A stretch of 64,000 nucleotides of DNA, taken from contig JXTC01000009.1 of NCBI GenBank assembly GCA_002914845.1, positions 1,242,499-1,306,498 of the forward strand, given 5' to 3'. Each line of letters opens with the position of its first letter. Positions within the stretch are counted from its first letter, which is position 1. Under the pieces are notes generated by a model. That model made no database searches, had not been told where the DNA came from, and saw nothing but the letters and a program-made list of their open reading frames with translations. This stretch comes from Trema orientale (lineage: Eukaryota > Streptophyta > Magnoliopsida > Rosales > Cannabaceae). Position numbers and translations under genes: made by a program. Of this stretch, positions 13,373 through 26,528 are shown one piece after another.

Positions 13373-15129
13373 TGTTCCTCATATACATACAATATAATAT
13401 CACTTAATGGTATTTTTTCTGCTTAATCACTTTAGTTAGTAACCAAAACTGGTGTTGGCTTTTGCTTCGACATGACATTTGTGATGCCCGTGGCAATCGG
13501 ACAAATCTAGGAGTTCTTTTGGAAAATGACATTTTTGTGACTTTTAGAATACTGTCATAAAAGTTGTGATCTCTTCTGTTACAATACCAATAGTAAAAGC
13601 TAGAACACTATTATTAAAAGTCAAAATAGAGGCCACAAAAGATCATAAATTTATTACTACTCTAAAAAGCCATTATGATAAAGAGTCGTAAAAAAGTGAA
13701 GGAAATATTACATAAATGACTATCTTTTAAGCATATTTGCATAGATACCGGAATTTCACTTTTATTTTACTAATACCTGTTTTGGAGAAATGTATACCAA
13801 ATGTATTTTATACATGAAAGGTGTATTGTGGTATATATTTCATAAATAAAAAATTATATTTAAAAATCGGTATATATTTCAAAATATATGCTATAGGTAT
13901 AAATTCACACTGTAAATGTAAACTATAGGTAAATATTCACACTGCAAATATATATCACACACATTTTAAACATGAAATGTGTACCTGTAAAATGGGTATT
14001 GGTGAAATTTAAAAAAAAAAAAAAAAGAGTATTTGTGTAATATAAGGCACAAAAACATATATCGAGTGTAAATTTCACAAAAGTGAATTTGCTCCGACCC
14101 CTGTCCAAACCCATGTCCCACATACATCTATTAGTTGGGCCAATTTCTCTATTTAAGCACAAGCTAAAGTTTACAAATGATTTTGATATAAAAAGTGCTA
14201 CATTTACTCCACTTTCTACTGCCATGTAATTCATGTTTCACTACCTAACAAGGACATAGGAGACAGGACAAACCCCGAATTCACAAAATTTTGTCAAAAT
14301 TTCAGAAATTTAAGGATACCAAAATATCTTTTGGGGTTAAAAAATTTTGAAAACATTTTCGGGAAATATCGGAAAATTTTTGGGAAAAGTATCGATATTA
14401 GTAATTTCTAGTGTAATTTTAATAAAATTTCTGAAAGTTTCAAAAAAATTTCGTGTTTCAAAGAAATTTCTGTAATTTTACACATCTTACACACTTGATA
14501 TAATATATTTCAACATATAATGGTTCTTTTTCATGTTATTTTCTTTAGTTTCCAATAACTTTTATTTTCTAGTTTCTAATAATCAAATTGATTTCTCTGG
14601 GATCTGATTATTGGTTTCAAATAAATTAGTTTCCAGTAACTAAATTAGTTTATCGGTTTCCTGTTACCAAAATATTTAGAAAAATACGATTGAATGTCAT
14701 TTGAAAAAATAACTATTTTGAAAATGTCGTATAGCAATATAGTTATCAAGAATTCAATAATATTACAATTAAATGCTGATAATTATGATTAGGAATTTGA
14801 AATATCATTATAGTAATAAAATAACAATATTCTTACGTCCTCTTCATATAAATGTATAATGATTGATTTAAATAAAATGATCAAAACAATATAGGTTTTA
14901 ATAATAGGAAAATATAATATGGCATGATGTAATATCAATTGACTAAGAAATTATACCAAGATAGAAGTATTGAAGGGAATAACAGTTTACGGACTTTATA
15001 CCGTTATAATTTCCGCTGATTCATGGTGTTCCAAGGATTGACAATGTAAGATGCATGTATTTTGCAATAAGGCATGAAGTTGACATCCAATGTGATCTTC
15101 ATAGCTAGAACCTTGATTTGCTATTATTG
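13373..15129. other. AT-rich intergenic DNA with decayed repeats, no gene seen
   Basis: No host gene is visible. A 32-bp unit is duplicated in tandem at 13891-13922 and 13923-13954 (both start CTATAGGTA). The stretch 14280-14480 is full of short TTTC/GAAA-type repeats that look like old transposon sequence, but I cannot place it in a family. Confidence 0.5.
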
Positions 15130-15486
15130 GACATCATGTTGATAACGTGTTATAAAACCAAAGCAAAATTATAACGAAATTGCATAAACTAAATAGAAGA
15201 GAAAAACTATGGAGAGAGAAAGATAGAGAGAACAATCCTTTTGTTGTTTCTTTTCTTTCCTTTTTATATATTTACAATGAGAATAAGAACCCTTATTTAT
15301 GGTCGTAGGATACAATTAATAAAGGAATACAAATCATGCCACATAAATTAGGGAATCCTTGATTAGGGAATCAATCAATCAAGGATTGATGAATCAATCC
15401 ATAATCAATTAGAGATTGATAGTTATCTAAAATCAAATAATTAATTACAAGTCTCAAATGGATGTTCACACTATAATATTTATCAA
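15130..15486 (-). mobile_element. Candidate LTR (Copia/TRIM-like), about 0.36 kb
   Basis: The stretch starts TGTTGATAACG and ends ATTTATCAAC, giving near-complementary ends like an LTR read on the minus strand. Directly to the left, 15118-15129 (TTGCTATTATTGGACATCA) weakly resembles a decayed complement of a tRNA-Met primer binding site. The interior has AG-rich and CT-rich tracts usual in LTR leaders. I could not find a clean target duplication or a second LTR, so this is tentative. Confidence 0.35.
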
Positions 15487-17779
15487 CTTTATCTTTTTCA
15501 TCAAATTTTTGACTAATTCATTTTCCTGAATGACATTAATACTCTTAAGATACTGATATCCAAACAAATTTTTATTGATTTCTTTAAATAAGAATACCCT
15601 AAAGTTTATTACCAAAGACATTATCAAAAAAAATTTATAATCTGAGGAAAAAAAATTGTGATTTTTTTTATAAATAAAAAAATTAATTAGGTAATAACTA
15701 ATAAAGAATGTAGAGATACTTATAATAACAAATAGTTAAACGTAGTATTTAGCCATAATAAAAAAGGTGTTTTTGGACTATATATCCCAAAAATTAAAAA
15801 CAGTGTGATCCACAAGTAAATGATTATTGACCATAGAACTTAAAACGAAAGACAATGTTTTTCATGTGCATTGTGATCAAAATTTAAGGACCGATTCAAA
15901 TTATTACTATTAAAGGATTTTTAATATCATCAAACGATTTTCAAAAATACCAAATGCTTGCGGGTAACCAAACAATTGCTTGAACATGATTCAGCGCCAT
16001 GTAATGTTGTGTAACAAAGAGTATTGAAGAATATTGAAGTATTTTCTTCATATTTTGTTGTTACATGCCGACGTCATACGTGGGTTAAGAATCAAATTAA
16101 TAACTAAGTAAGTAGACGTATATGAATCCTTGAGCTCTATTTGACTAATTAATCCTTTTTGAGCTGCTGGTTTTCAAAAGTGAGTTACACTCAATGGGGT
16201 TCGTATTATTTATGTATCGTTTTATCTAAATTGATTACTATTATTAATTATTATGAGATTCCAATATGATGGAGTTCATAACGGTCTATCACCAATAAAT
16301 GGTCATTCTAATAAATTCAACTAAAAAGTACAAAACACGGAAAACAGTCAAGTAGTGGGTGTGGGCTCCACTGTAGGAACAAATGAAATGTTTTGGCACT
16401 CATGAAATTTTAAATTGGTATATATAATATAGTATGGTACATTTGCAATATTAACAATAGATTACTCTTTGAGAAGACAACCAAAAGAGAAAAAATAAAA
16501 AATAAAAATCAGTAGTGGAGCAACTTCTCCAGGACCACAAGAGGCCCTGTGAGCTGTGTCGCGCACTATAACCATTTTTTATTAGGAAATAGAGAAGATT
16601 AGGGGCAAAACTGCCTTTTGGGGTTCATGGTAATTGCATGATTTAACGTAATTTCAACGTCACTTTCACCCATACTATTGACTAAGTAACGAGTCATCGG
16701 AACCTGAAAGCCTCCATTGCCATTCCCAAGCTAGCTCCGGTCCCTCTTCTCCATATAATCATATATATATATATATATATTATGTGTATGTATATGTATA
16801 TTTTTTTTATTTTGATATATTTCATTTGCGTAGTGCTAGCTCTGGCTCGAGTTGAGCTCGGACTCTACAAGAGAGGATAGTGAAGTTTACATATATGCCG
16901 GGGGCTTAATTTATCTCTCATACGTACGTGGTACTTGGTACATTTTAGCTTGAATATAAGTTCAAATTACTACTTTTATTTATTTATTTTTTTTACTGAT
17001 GAAATTATAACTTCATTCTATATATGAGGGCTGCTATATGAGATTGCTTTTACACTGATTGATTCGAGCTTTGTGAAATTAAAAATAGTATACTACATTG
17101 CAATATTACATGCAACTTTCTAAAAACCCTCATATTTAAGAATATAAGTCATTAAAATTTGGAACCTTCAAGGAGTGAATAGAATCATAATTAGACGTGT
17201 CTCTACCATATTAAGGAAGCAGATGACCATATTGATAGGCACATCTAGAAATATAAAAAAGGTCACTTAATGAATAGAAAGACTGCATATTAAATACATT
17301 TAAATCATACCCTTTTGATGTTGGGAACAGTTGAAAATTTGAAAATTTGGTTGCTTGGGTTGTGACAAAAAGTAGCTTTGTAGAATGCAAAAAAACCAAA
17401 CCCCCAAGTTTTTTTTTTTTTTTTTTTTTTTTTTAACCTCCACGAGACATTGGTTTACCATTTTGCCCCTCGAACACAAAAATGAAAGTGTGACAATTTC
17501 CAACCACCTCCTCAACCTCTTTTTATGTCTACCCGCCACTTGAAGCGCTTCAACGTCGTCGTTTTTATGACCAAAATCTCCAAATCTCCAATCAAAACAA
17601 ACCAGAATTTAGGGGAAGTGTCCTCACTCCTGACCTCTCCCTCCTCCCGGAAAATCAAAATCAACCCAACCCAGAATCTTTCTGCCATTAAAATAGGCCT
17701 GGGCCTGTTTGGTTGCTCAGAAAATTTCTTTTTTGAGAGAGGGGGAAAAAAAAAAAAAAAAAAGAAAAAAATTGGGTGG
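15487..17779. other. Intergenic DNA and promoter side of TPST
   Basis: No gene is seen. The stretch contains an AT microsatellite at about 16761-16780 and a long T-run at 17410-17434. The part next to 17780 is CT-rich and C-rich, as expected just upstream of a plant transcription start. Confidence 0.4.
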
Positions 17780-18272
17780 GGGGCTCTCCCCCATTCGGGA
17801 TCTCCGGAAGGTTCTGAAAGGTGGGGCCCTCATTGATCGTGCCGAGTGAATTTGTGAGCACGAGATCCCAATAATCGATACAGGTATCGCCCCTTTTCAA
17901 TTTTGTTTCGACCCTTTTGAATTTTTTGGGTTTTTTTTTTATTTTTTTGGGTTGGAGTGTTATTGCAATTGCAGCTTTGTATATTCTCATTTCTGGTTCG
18001 TCTCTTTCGGATAATTGACATGGTATTGCTGATTTGACACACCCATTTTAGCTTTTCCTGCCTCGGTTTTGACTTTTTTGATAATAGCTTCGTTTTTCTT
18101 ATTGCTGAAAATGAATTTTTTTTTTTTTTGGGGAGAGAGAGGAGCTTTGTCTCATTATTTCAAGTTATTGTTTTGAAGGTTTTTTCCCCCTTTTTTTTAA
18201 TTTTTTTTTTTTTTTTCATATGTGGGATTTATTTTATTTTCTTTGTTTTTCTGTTAGTGAGGAATATCGTCT
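17780..18272 (+). promoter_or_regulatory. Inferred 5' leader of TPST with an intron
   Basis: A GC-richer stretch ending CGATACAG at 17883 is followed by GTATCG, a plausible splice donor. A T-rich run leads to CTGTTAG at 18251-18257, a plausible acceptor, 15 nt before the ATG at 18273. This fits a 5'UTR exon plus an intron of about 374 bp (17884-18257). The splice sites are read by eye and the transcription start is not located. Confidence 0.5.
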
Positions 18273-21200
18273 ATGGATCCTGCTCAAAAATTCTCTGCGC
18301 TGCTGTTGCTTCTGGGATTGGGTATGTATTAGCTTAATCGAATTCCCATTTTACTTGCTTTATCACATTTTCATGTTATGTGTGAAGAATTATGGTTTTA
18401 TCTATGAGCTGTTTTGTTTTATGGCAAGTGTGTAACGAGGCGCATTGTACGCCGTTTGTAATTCTTGTATTTTAAGCGTACCCATATAGCAATTTCGGGT
18501 AGTCAGATCGAGATGAACTTCAGCTTTGTTTTTCTTTTATCTCTCATATAAGGATAATGCTGGTCATGTTTTCATTCATGTGTTTTTTTGTCTCTTCAAA
18601 ACTACCCCTGTCTCCCCAGTCTCCGTATTAGCGAACGCCTCCTCTTTTGAGGATGATTTTGGTCGTTGTGAAAGAGTTGTCCAGAAATGGGCATTTTCTT
18701 CTCTTCAAGAAGAAGTCAAGGAAGATAAACACACACTAAGGGATTTGCTGTTTTTCCTCCACGTCCCCAGAACAGGAGGGCGGACATATTTCCACTGGTA
18801 ATTTCCGTATTGGTAGTATGCAATTTTTCAGAGACTGACACTCGGCATCGACACTTAAACTAATTTATGCTTCTTCGTATGTATACAAACGCAGTTTCTT
18901 GAGAAAGTTGTATCCTAACTCTTTGGAATGCCCCCGGTCTTATGATAAGCTGCGATTTGATCCAAGGTAACCTCTCACTATCTCTGTGTTAATGCTAGAC
19001 ATGATTTGAATATCGATAATCTTCTTGGCATTTGTATGTGTAGCTGATCTCAGATAATTCATTTTTTCTGTTGTTAGCAAATACCCAATGCTTCTTGAGG
19101 TTAGTGGATTATTTTTCTCTAAATGAGGATTGAGTTTTACATGGGGGTAACTGGAGTAAATATCAATGAGGCTAGTGTTTTTGGAATTTTAGAGAAGAGG
19201 CTTGTATGGAATTAGACTTTTATTTCATTATAAACATAAAATGCTTGACAGCCTTAGGGCTTGTTTGGATTCACTTTCGTTTTCTATTTTTTGTTTTATT
19301 AAACAAAAAAATAGAAATTTCTTTTGAAAGTTTGCTTGGCAATGCAACTTTATTTTTGTTTTTTGTTTTTAAAAATTGTTACCAAAAATTTCGAAAAATG
19401 CGGTAACAAAAAACTTCTAATACCTTTACTTTTTTAAACAAATTTAAAAAACAAACACAAATATAAGTTTATAGGACTTTCTCACTCGTTATTTGTACTT
19501 TTTTGTTTTTGAAAACATGTAGTGAAATAAAATGTGCCAAGTGTGTTTTTCGTTTTTCTAAATTGAAAACCAAAACAAAATTTTTACTTCTATTTTCAAT
19601 TTATTTAAACAAAAAACTGGAAGTGAATCCAAGCAATCCCTTAGTGATTACTTGTCTTGTAAAACAATATGTTCTGCTACCAACAAATTTTATTCCATAA
19701 TCTTGCTTATCTCTTCTTCTGCTTGGAATTGTTAGTTGATACTAATTTCATTCCTTTGCAGAAAACGAAAATGCAGGTTGCTGGTTACTCATGATGACTA
19801 CAGTATGATGTCCAAACTTCCAAAGCAGAGAACATCAGTGGTGACAATACTCAGGGATCCGATTGACCGTATCTTTAGTACTTATGAATTTTCAATAGAA
19901 GTAGCAGCTAGGTTTTTGGTGCATCCTAACTTAACTTCTGCAACACTAATGGCTAAACGATTGCGTGCTAAAGCTAATGGTGTAAGCACGCTGGATATCT
20001 GGCCATGGAAATATTTGGTCCCATGGATGAGGGAAGACCTTTTTGCTCGTGTATGTTTATTTCCTATACTATCGCTAAATGTATCTCCTCTAGATTTTAT
20101 TAATATATCTATTTTATGTGGGTGGACATGCATACATTTTTTCCTATGTTCTGTATTAATATATCTAAATGTATCTCCTCTAGATCCATTAATTTTTTAA
20201 ATTCACAGTCTGTTTTGAGGTTAGTCTATATGTGTCTCCTGTAATTGATGATATCAATAAAATGTGAGCATATGAAAAACAACTCCTAGTTGAACAAATG
20301 CAAGTGGATGTCAATGTCTTTCCTTGATTCTGCTTTTTAATATATTCCTAGAAAGGCTGCATAGTTACTCCTTGTGACTGGTTGATTTTATTATGGACAG
20401 AGAGACGGTAGAAAGCATCGGGGTTTACATGACATTATGAGCGGTGACCCTTATGACATGTCGGAGATTGCTATGCCACTACATGAGTACATTCATGATC
20501 CTATTGCTCATGACATAGTTCACAATGGAGCAACATTTCAGGTAGATAGTCTATGATTTTTATGGCATCATGAATGTCTTTAGGCCTTTATGTTGTATGT
20601 GTATCTCATGACGATAAATATTTACAACAGAACAAAGTAACACAATGCTTTATTTTCCCTAAGGTAAATGTTTCCAACGGCTTAATATTGTATGAATATC
20701 TAGTTATAAGAAGTAAAATCGTTTTGACAAATCAAAATAATTGGGGAGCTTTTGATACTGTGTTCTTGTCTCTGAGGGAGAAGATTCTTGACCTAGATTC
20801 TTTTTTTTTGGGCTAAGGTGGGGAGGGGGCTTTGAAGTACTGTATAAAGTTAACTCTGAGTGGTATGGTGGAGCAGGTCCTTAGGTGGGCTGGAATCACT
20901 GCATTTCTGACACTTGAATAATTTTCTTGTCTATCTGATATTTGAGCTCAATATCTGACCTCTTAGCTTTAAAGGTTACAGGTTTGACAAACAACTCATA
21001 TACTCCGGAATCACATTTGGTGCGCCATTGTGTGCAAAAGTACAAGGTTCTTGGTGATCATGTGCTTCAAGTAGCGAAGGTAATCTAAATAAATGTACTC
21101 TGCAGAGGCCTTGTGCAGTTTATTGTGTACCATCAACTTATTTGATATCTAAAAGTAGTCTTTAGTGTTAGACAATCAACTGACTAGTTGTAAAAATATG

Positions 21201-24188
21201 AACAAAGTGGGTCAATATACATTTTCTATTCTCATCCCTCTTCACCAAATGATAATGATGGATATTTACCAAGTCTTGCAGAGAAGGTTAGATGATATGT
21301 TGTATGTTGGTCTTACTGAAGAACACAGAGAATCTGCAACCATGTTTGCAAATGTAGTTGGTTCTCAAGTGATTTCCCAGCTCAGAGCATCAAACTCCAG
21401 AACAAAGAGCACTGCTGGAAAGAAATTAGGTTAGTGTAGTTACCATTGTATTTTTGGAAACAAATTAGGTTATTGTAGTTACCCCTGTATTTTTCTAAGT
21501 TAATGAACCTTCTGAATGTAGCAATTGCAACATTTAGATTGGTTATATGCTGACATTTTGGCATTCAGTATTTGTTATGTTAACAAGACATATACCTACA
21601 TGCATAAAACAATGTGAAAATAGTCAGCATTGAGGGTTTCTGAATACAAATGGAGTTGGAAAGTTCCTATTTGTAGACTATCCAGTACAACTTTATACCA
21701 CCTATTATGTTCCAAACTGAAAATAATTAGCACTACAGGGTTTTTGGTTTTCCTTCCACCCCCTTCCACCCTCCCTCCTTTTATGTCCGCAACATTAAAA
21801 TACTTTTTCTCCAGAGTTTTAAGTATGAATAGGGTAGATGTGGGCAATGATATATCACCCATTCCAACTTCAGACCTGTGATTTTTCCAATCTGAAGATA
21901 GTCGGTATTACTGTGTTTTTGGTGCATTTTTTCCTCCTCTTTTTTTATTTATTACAAATGAGATGTCAGTACTCTAGATGTGGGAAATTATTTTAAGTCC
22001 ACTGAATGAAGTGATATTTAAGTCTACTGAATTCATATGCATATTCTACAGAACAGAGCTCTTCATCTTCAGATTCCAGGTCCAATAACAATGATGATCA
22101 GGTAAGGAAGAGAGTTTCTCATTGTAAATGAAAGTCTTGGTGATTGGCTGTCTCTATAACTTCCTCACTTCAACTTGCCTGCACGACAGAACAGCACCTC
22201 AAATCAAAATTCAGGTGAAATTGCTTCACCTGAAACTGATGAAGGGGTAAACGAAAATGTAAGCCACTTGATTTGATATATTCTTTTGCATGTGGACATA
22301 ATGAAATGTGATATTTTCCTTTACCTTGAAAAAGTATAGTTTTGACCATATCTAACACCACATTAGATGACTGTGGGAGAACTTATGGATTCTTATGAAG
22401 TCTGCATATCTGGTTTACGGAAGGCGCAGACACACCGGCGCACTGCTTCTTTAAAAAGAATCTCACCAGCAAACTTCACCAAGGAGGTAGGCTAGCTGAT
22501 TATGTAAAACGATATTTTCCATCACCCATTTTACCCTTTCACGCATTTACATTTTTGTATCATATGAAATGAATGGATTTCTAGTCAGATTCGGTCATTG
22601 GGGTGATTTTTCTTCGCTTGGTATGATATATTAAAAGCTGATATAGTACTTACGATTGGATAGCGCAAAGAGATGTGAATTTACTGCTGGAGGCAATGAT
22701 GAGATCTGTGTTATAAATTTTCAATTTGCATCTGGTTTACATGGTGCATGTTTCGTTTGCCTCATGCTATTTTCTTTTATTTGTTATGAATGCGTATATA
22801 TGTTTTTGTCTTGTTTTTATTTGTTGACATTATGGTCGGATAGTTGATATGAGGTTATTTTGTTTGTAGTTCTATAAAAGCATTAAAAAAAAGTGGTAGG
22901 TTCTGTTTTTCTTCTTTTATGCCTTTGTTCCTTGTTTTATGCGCAGCTTTCCACAAAAAAGATCTTGGATATGCTTATGTATGGACTTATAAGATGGAAT
23001 ATTCACAATGTTTCCCGTGCTTACTCCTGCCTTGTATACTATATTTTTAATTACTATTATCTGCCGTATTGGTTTTGGTTCATTGGCTTTGCATAACTTG
23101 TGTTCTCCCCTTTGCTTTACAAACATTCCACACCTTGAAATTCAACAGGCTCGCCATCAGGTCTCTGATGCGGTCCTCGAACGGATAAAGTCACTTAACC
23201 ACCTTGATCTGGAACTCTACAAATATGCACAGGACCTGTTTGCAAAGCAACACAGACGTACAATGCAGAATTTTGTTGGCATAGTAGGTCTCTCTGTCCA
23301 AATATGCTTTATTTATTTGCTTTTATGGTGCTTATAATTCTCTTTTGCCGGTGAGATGTGTTGTATTAGTGTTATGCATATATGTTTCTGTTCCAGTTGT
23401 TTCATTAGTTACATGCTATTTATACCTTTTTTTTTATCATTAAGTGGTGGCTTGGTACGAGTTTTTGGGTTATTATGAATTAGAAGTCTTTCATAGGGCA
23501 TTGTTTTTTTCGAAACTATTGAGATTTTTAATATGACATAAGTGGTTAAACCAATATCTGGTTACTCTTTTATGTATTGATTATCATACGTTGTAAATTG
23601 TATCATTGTCCTTGTTCGAGTGTGATCCTGACTCATTTTGTAGCTGTTCTTATATTTTTTTTCTTAGACAGCTAGGGTGCACATCACATTGCAATCACTG
23701 AAAACTTATGCGCATGATGATTTCTCCCGGTCTCTATTAGCGCTCCTTTTGTTCCCTCCTTTGAGATGCTAATCTAAGTTATTATAGGTGCTTAAGTGAC
23801 AATGAAGTCCTATTCTCTTGTAGATATTAAGTGTCAATCCTATTGAATTTATTTTTTCCTATCTATCATTCTCTGGAGTTAAAACGTCTAGATGCCACAT
23901 TGACACTGGTAATTTTAAGTTCCTACCTGTCAAGTGGAAAGGCCCAAGAAAACCTTTGCCCCTCTTTTGATCACCATCTTGATTGCTTAAACGAGCAGCA
24001 TGCTTCAGTTGTACTTAAACCTCATATTTGTTAGATTTAAATTGCAGGAGAGATTGGAGATCATGTTCAACAATTCATATGGCATCACACGTTGGAAGTA
24101 CCTTTCAATAGGCGTGATCATTGCCTCACTCCTTATCTTCTTTCTACTTGTAAATGCACGACGAAGAACGTTGAAAGTCAAGATATGA
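18273..24188 (+). CDS. TPST: Plant-type tyrosylprotein sulfotransferase
   Basis: Coding exons read as 18273-18321, 18620-18797, 18895-18966, 19762-20050, 20401-20541, 20975-21079, 21282-21429, 22052-22101, 22190-22258, 22367-22486, 23149-23283 and 24048-24188. All are GT-AG, totalling 1497 nt or 498 aa, almost the length of Arabidopsis TPST. Residues 1-23 form a signal peptide (FSALLLLLGLVSVLANA). The 5'-phosphosulfate-binding motif for the sulfate donor PAPS is FFLHVPRTGGRTYF at 61-74. The 3'-phosphate motif is TSVVTILRDPIDRIFSTYEF at about 124-143. A C-terminal membrane segment (SIGVIIASLLIFFLLV) is followed by a basic RRR tail, giving a type I Golgi protein. Plant TPST resembles heparan sulfate 6-O-sulfotransferases rather than animal TPSTs, and sulfates tyrosines in secreted peptide hormones such as PSK, PSY and RGF/CLEL. 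A Tourist-like MITE sits in the third coding intron, and the donor after exon 7 is duplicated. Confidence 0.95.
19257..19640. mobile_element. Tourist-like (PIF/Harbinger) MITE in a TPST intron
   Basis: The 384-bp element has 20-bp terminal inverted repeats: 19257-19276 (GGGCTTGTTTGGATTC...) and the reverse complement of 19621-19640 (GGGATTGCTTGGATTC...), 18 of 20 bases matching. It is flanked by TTA at 19254-19256 and 19641-19643, the 3-bp target duplication usual for PIF/Harbinger. The inside is A/T-rich with no ORF, so it is non-autonomous. It lies in the intron between TPST exons 3 and 4 and does not touch a splice site. Confidence 0.75.
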
Positions 24189-26413
24189 TTCTTTGAGTTG
24201 TAGTTACCAACTCCAGGACCACAGGCTTAAAAACTTTTTAGGAAACAGGAAAAAGGAAAAGTAACCACATTTTTGTATCTTATTCCGGTTCATAGTTCTT
24301 AATTATGGATTTTTGGTGGTTGTCCCATATATTGTCTCTCGTACTCAAAAGCTCAATCTGAGATAAGGGCTTATCTAGATGGTGGCAGTTTAGTGGTTTT
24401 CTTTGGTAAAACATTAGCCTTCATTAAAGCACTAGTGGTTTTAGAAGCACCACATATTTGACACAATGACAGACTTACTGGTTTCACATTTGATGTTATT
24501 CAATGCGATGGTGCTGAATTACATTCCTCTCATCACTCTCCCATGTTGCCATGTGAAACACTAATACGTCTCTCGTCAAAGATGACCGGAGCACCCTTCG
24601 CGGAAAAATGCTCTACCCTTTGTCACAACCAATTGAGTAAGGTCACAATTGAGTCGTGGTTACGGTCATTTATTTTTACCAGTATTTAGAGAAGTGGAAG
24701 TGATGTCGTAATTCTTGTCGTTAAGAATCATATTTTGGATCTGAGAAAGCAGAATTTGGTATCAAGATGGGTTCAAGATCTATAATTGTCATGAAATTGA
24801 TATGGTGTCATAAGAGCTAGCGTGCAGGTCTAGCCAAATTGGTGATGCAGCGCAGATTATGGCCATATTGGTGAGCCTTGTCGGGTAAGAGAAACCAATA
24901 TATGATATTTTGAGGCATTGAAAAGACTAGAGAAGAAGTTGAATTTGTTGCCATTATTTTGACCATGTGCAAAGGGGTCCCAAACCCATCACCAGATATA
25001 AGATGTGTACTTGTTTTGCCTTTTTTTTTTTAATTTTTTTTTTTTTTTTGGGACCTTATTCATTGATTAGGGGAAAAGAATAGAACGGGTTGAGAAAGAA
25101 TAATACGTCTCTTTTGGTTTTTTCTATTTAAAAGAAACTATACTTTGGACTTATAATTATGTGTAGGAAGATGATATAAGAGGAATTTGGCCTAAAAAGA
25201 GGAAACGTCAAAGGAATTATGTGTAAATGAGATTTCTATTATCTTTATGAGATTGATGTCTAACGAATTTTTTAATCTATTTTCCTAACAATAGGCCGAA
25301 ACGTTTCTATCCAATTTTTTTTTTCCAAAGGCATTTCCGCTAAAAGCCAAGATCTGTCCCTATTGCAAGATCTAGGAATTAAAATTAATATTTCCTATCA
25401 AATGTGAACATACAGACTTGAGAGTTTTGTACTTGCTGGCTGAAAAAAAAGTTGACCAGATTGGCTTTTCTTTTTAACAATTCCGTATAAAAATAAGCTC
25501 TATGCGTCTTCTTTAATGGTACAATATGCTCTCTCTTTATTTTGGTGAAGTCCTTCCATTTTATATTATTGTTCTACAAAATTTTCTTTTTCTCTTATGA
25601 TAGTGTGCATATTTATTCTCTTTCTCTCTTCTTATTATTATTATTATTTTTAACAGAACTGCAGCACAATAAAAATATGATACTAAATTCGAATTACATT
25701 TGCCGGATAACATATACGAGTAAACAAGCAAATCGAAGAATACTTTTTTTACTAACGACCATTGAAGAAGCCCGTGATGAGGATAATTAGAGCTCTATGA
25801 GAGATGCCAATGTCTACTGCTCTTTTAAATCATCTTCCGCCACTTTAATTAGCTCCGTTGGCTATACTGTATAGAATCTTTTGTTAGTTTCGATCTTCGA
25901 AAATGAATATAGAAAAAAAAAAATCACAAGAATTTTGGGTGTCAAAGGGGAAAAATAAAAATAAAAGTAAAATTTTTCTACTTGTTTATCAAATACATTC
26001 ACGATTCCATTATTAGAAGATCCTCAAATAGTAATACTATCAACTTGAATGTTGGAATAGTTGTTTTTTTAATGGCAAGTTTGTTTATCTAAAAAAAAAT
26101 GTTATACTCGTGCTTAGTTGTAAGGTTAATGCAAATTTCCTTCTTTGATTCTTTTTATTTTTGTCTCTCCTTTTCGGAGAAAAAAAAAAAGTGTCCCTTT
26201 GTATTTTCTTTTTCGAAGGGATGTTAATAAAATTCACAGTTTTCAATTTTGTATTATGTTTGATTTTCATATGATTATGGCGTCATTTTGACTGAAAAAA
26301 AAAAAAAGGTAGTCATTATTTTATTATCGTCTAAGTAGACAATTATCATTTTTTCAAATGTTTAACTAACTTTACCACCATTATTAGATTCTACCATTTT
26401 TGGGAGGGAATTA
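24189..26413. other. TPST 3' flank and AT-rich intergenic DNA, no gene seen
   Basis: The first 200 bp or so probably hold the TPST 3'UTR. Around 24755-24830 there are two strings (TTGGTATCAAGATGG and ATGGTGTCATAAGAGCT) that look like decayed tRNA-Met primer binding sites of LTR retrotransposons, but no LTR pair was found. T- and A-runs are common (25021-25049). Confidence 0.4.
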
Positions 26414-26528
26414 GTCAAGAATCTGTCAAGAATTCATCAAGAATCCATCAAGAATCTGTCAAGATTACCACTGACGTCAAGAATCTGTCAAGATCGTCAA
26501 TAATTCGTCAAAAATTCATCAAGAATTC
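26414..26528. repeat. Degenerate 11-bp minisatellite
   Basis: Units close to GTCAAGAATCT follow each other at 26414, 26425, 26436, 26447, 26458 (interrupted), 26476, 26487 (shortened), 26496, 26507 and 26518. Units vary by substitutions, mainly G/A at the first base and TCT/TTC at the end. The array is intergenic. Confidence 0.85.

Noticed and set aside
17525-17836. Plus-strand frame of about 100 codons before TPST
   Set aside because: It crosses an A-run and the probable promoter and leader of TPST, and shows no conserved pattern.
26414-26528. CRISPR-like array
   Set aside because: The units are 11 bp, directly joined and without spacers, in a plant nuclear genome; it is a minisatellite.
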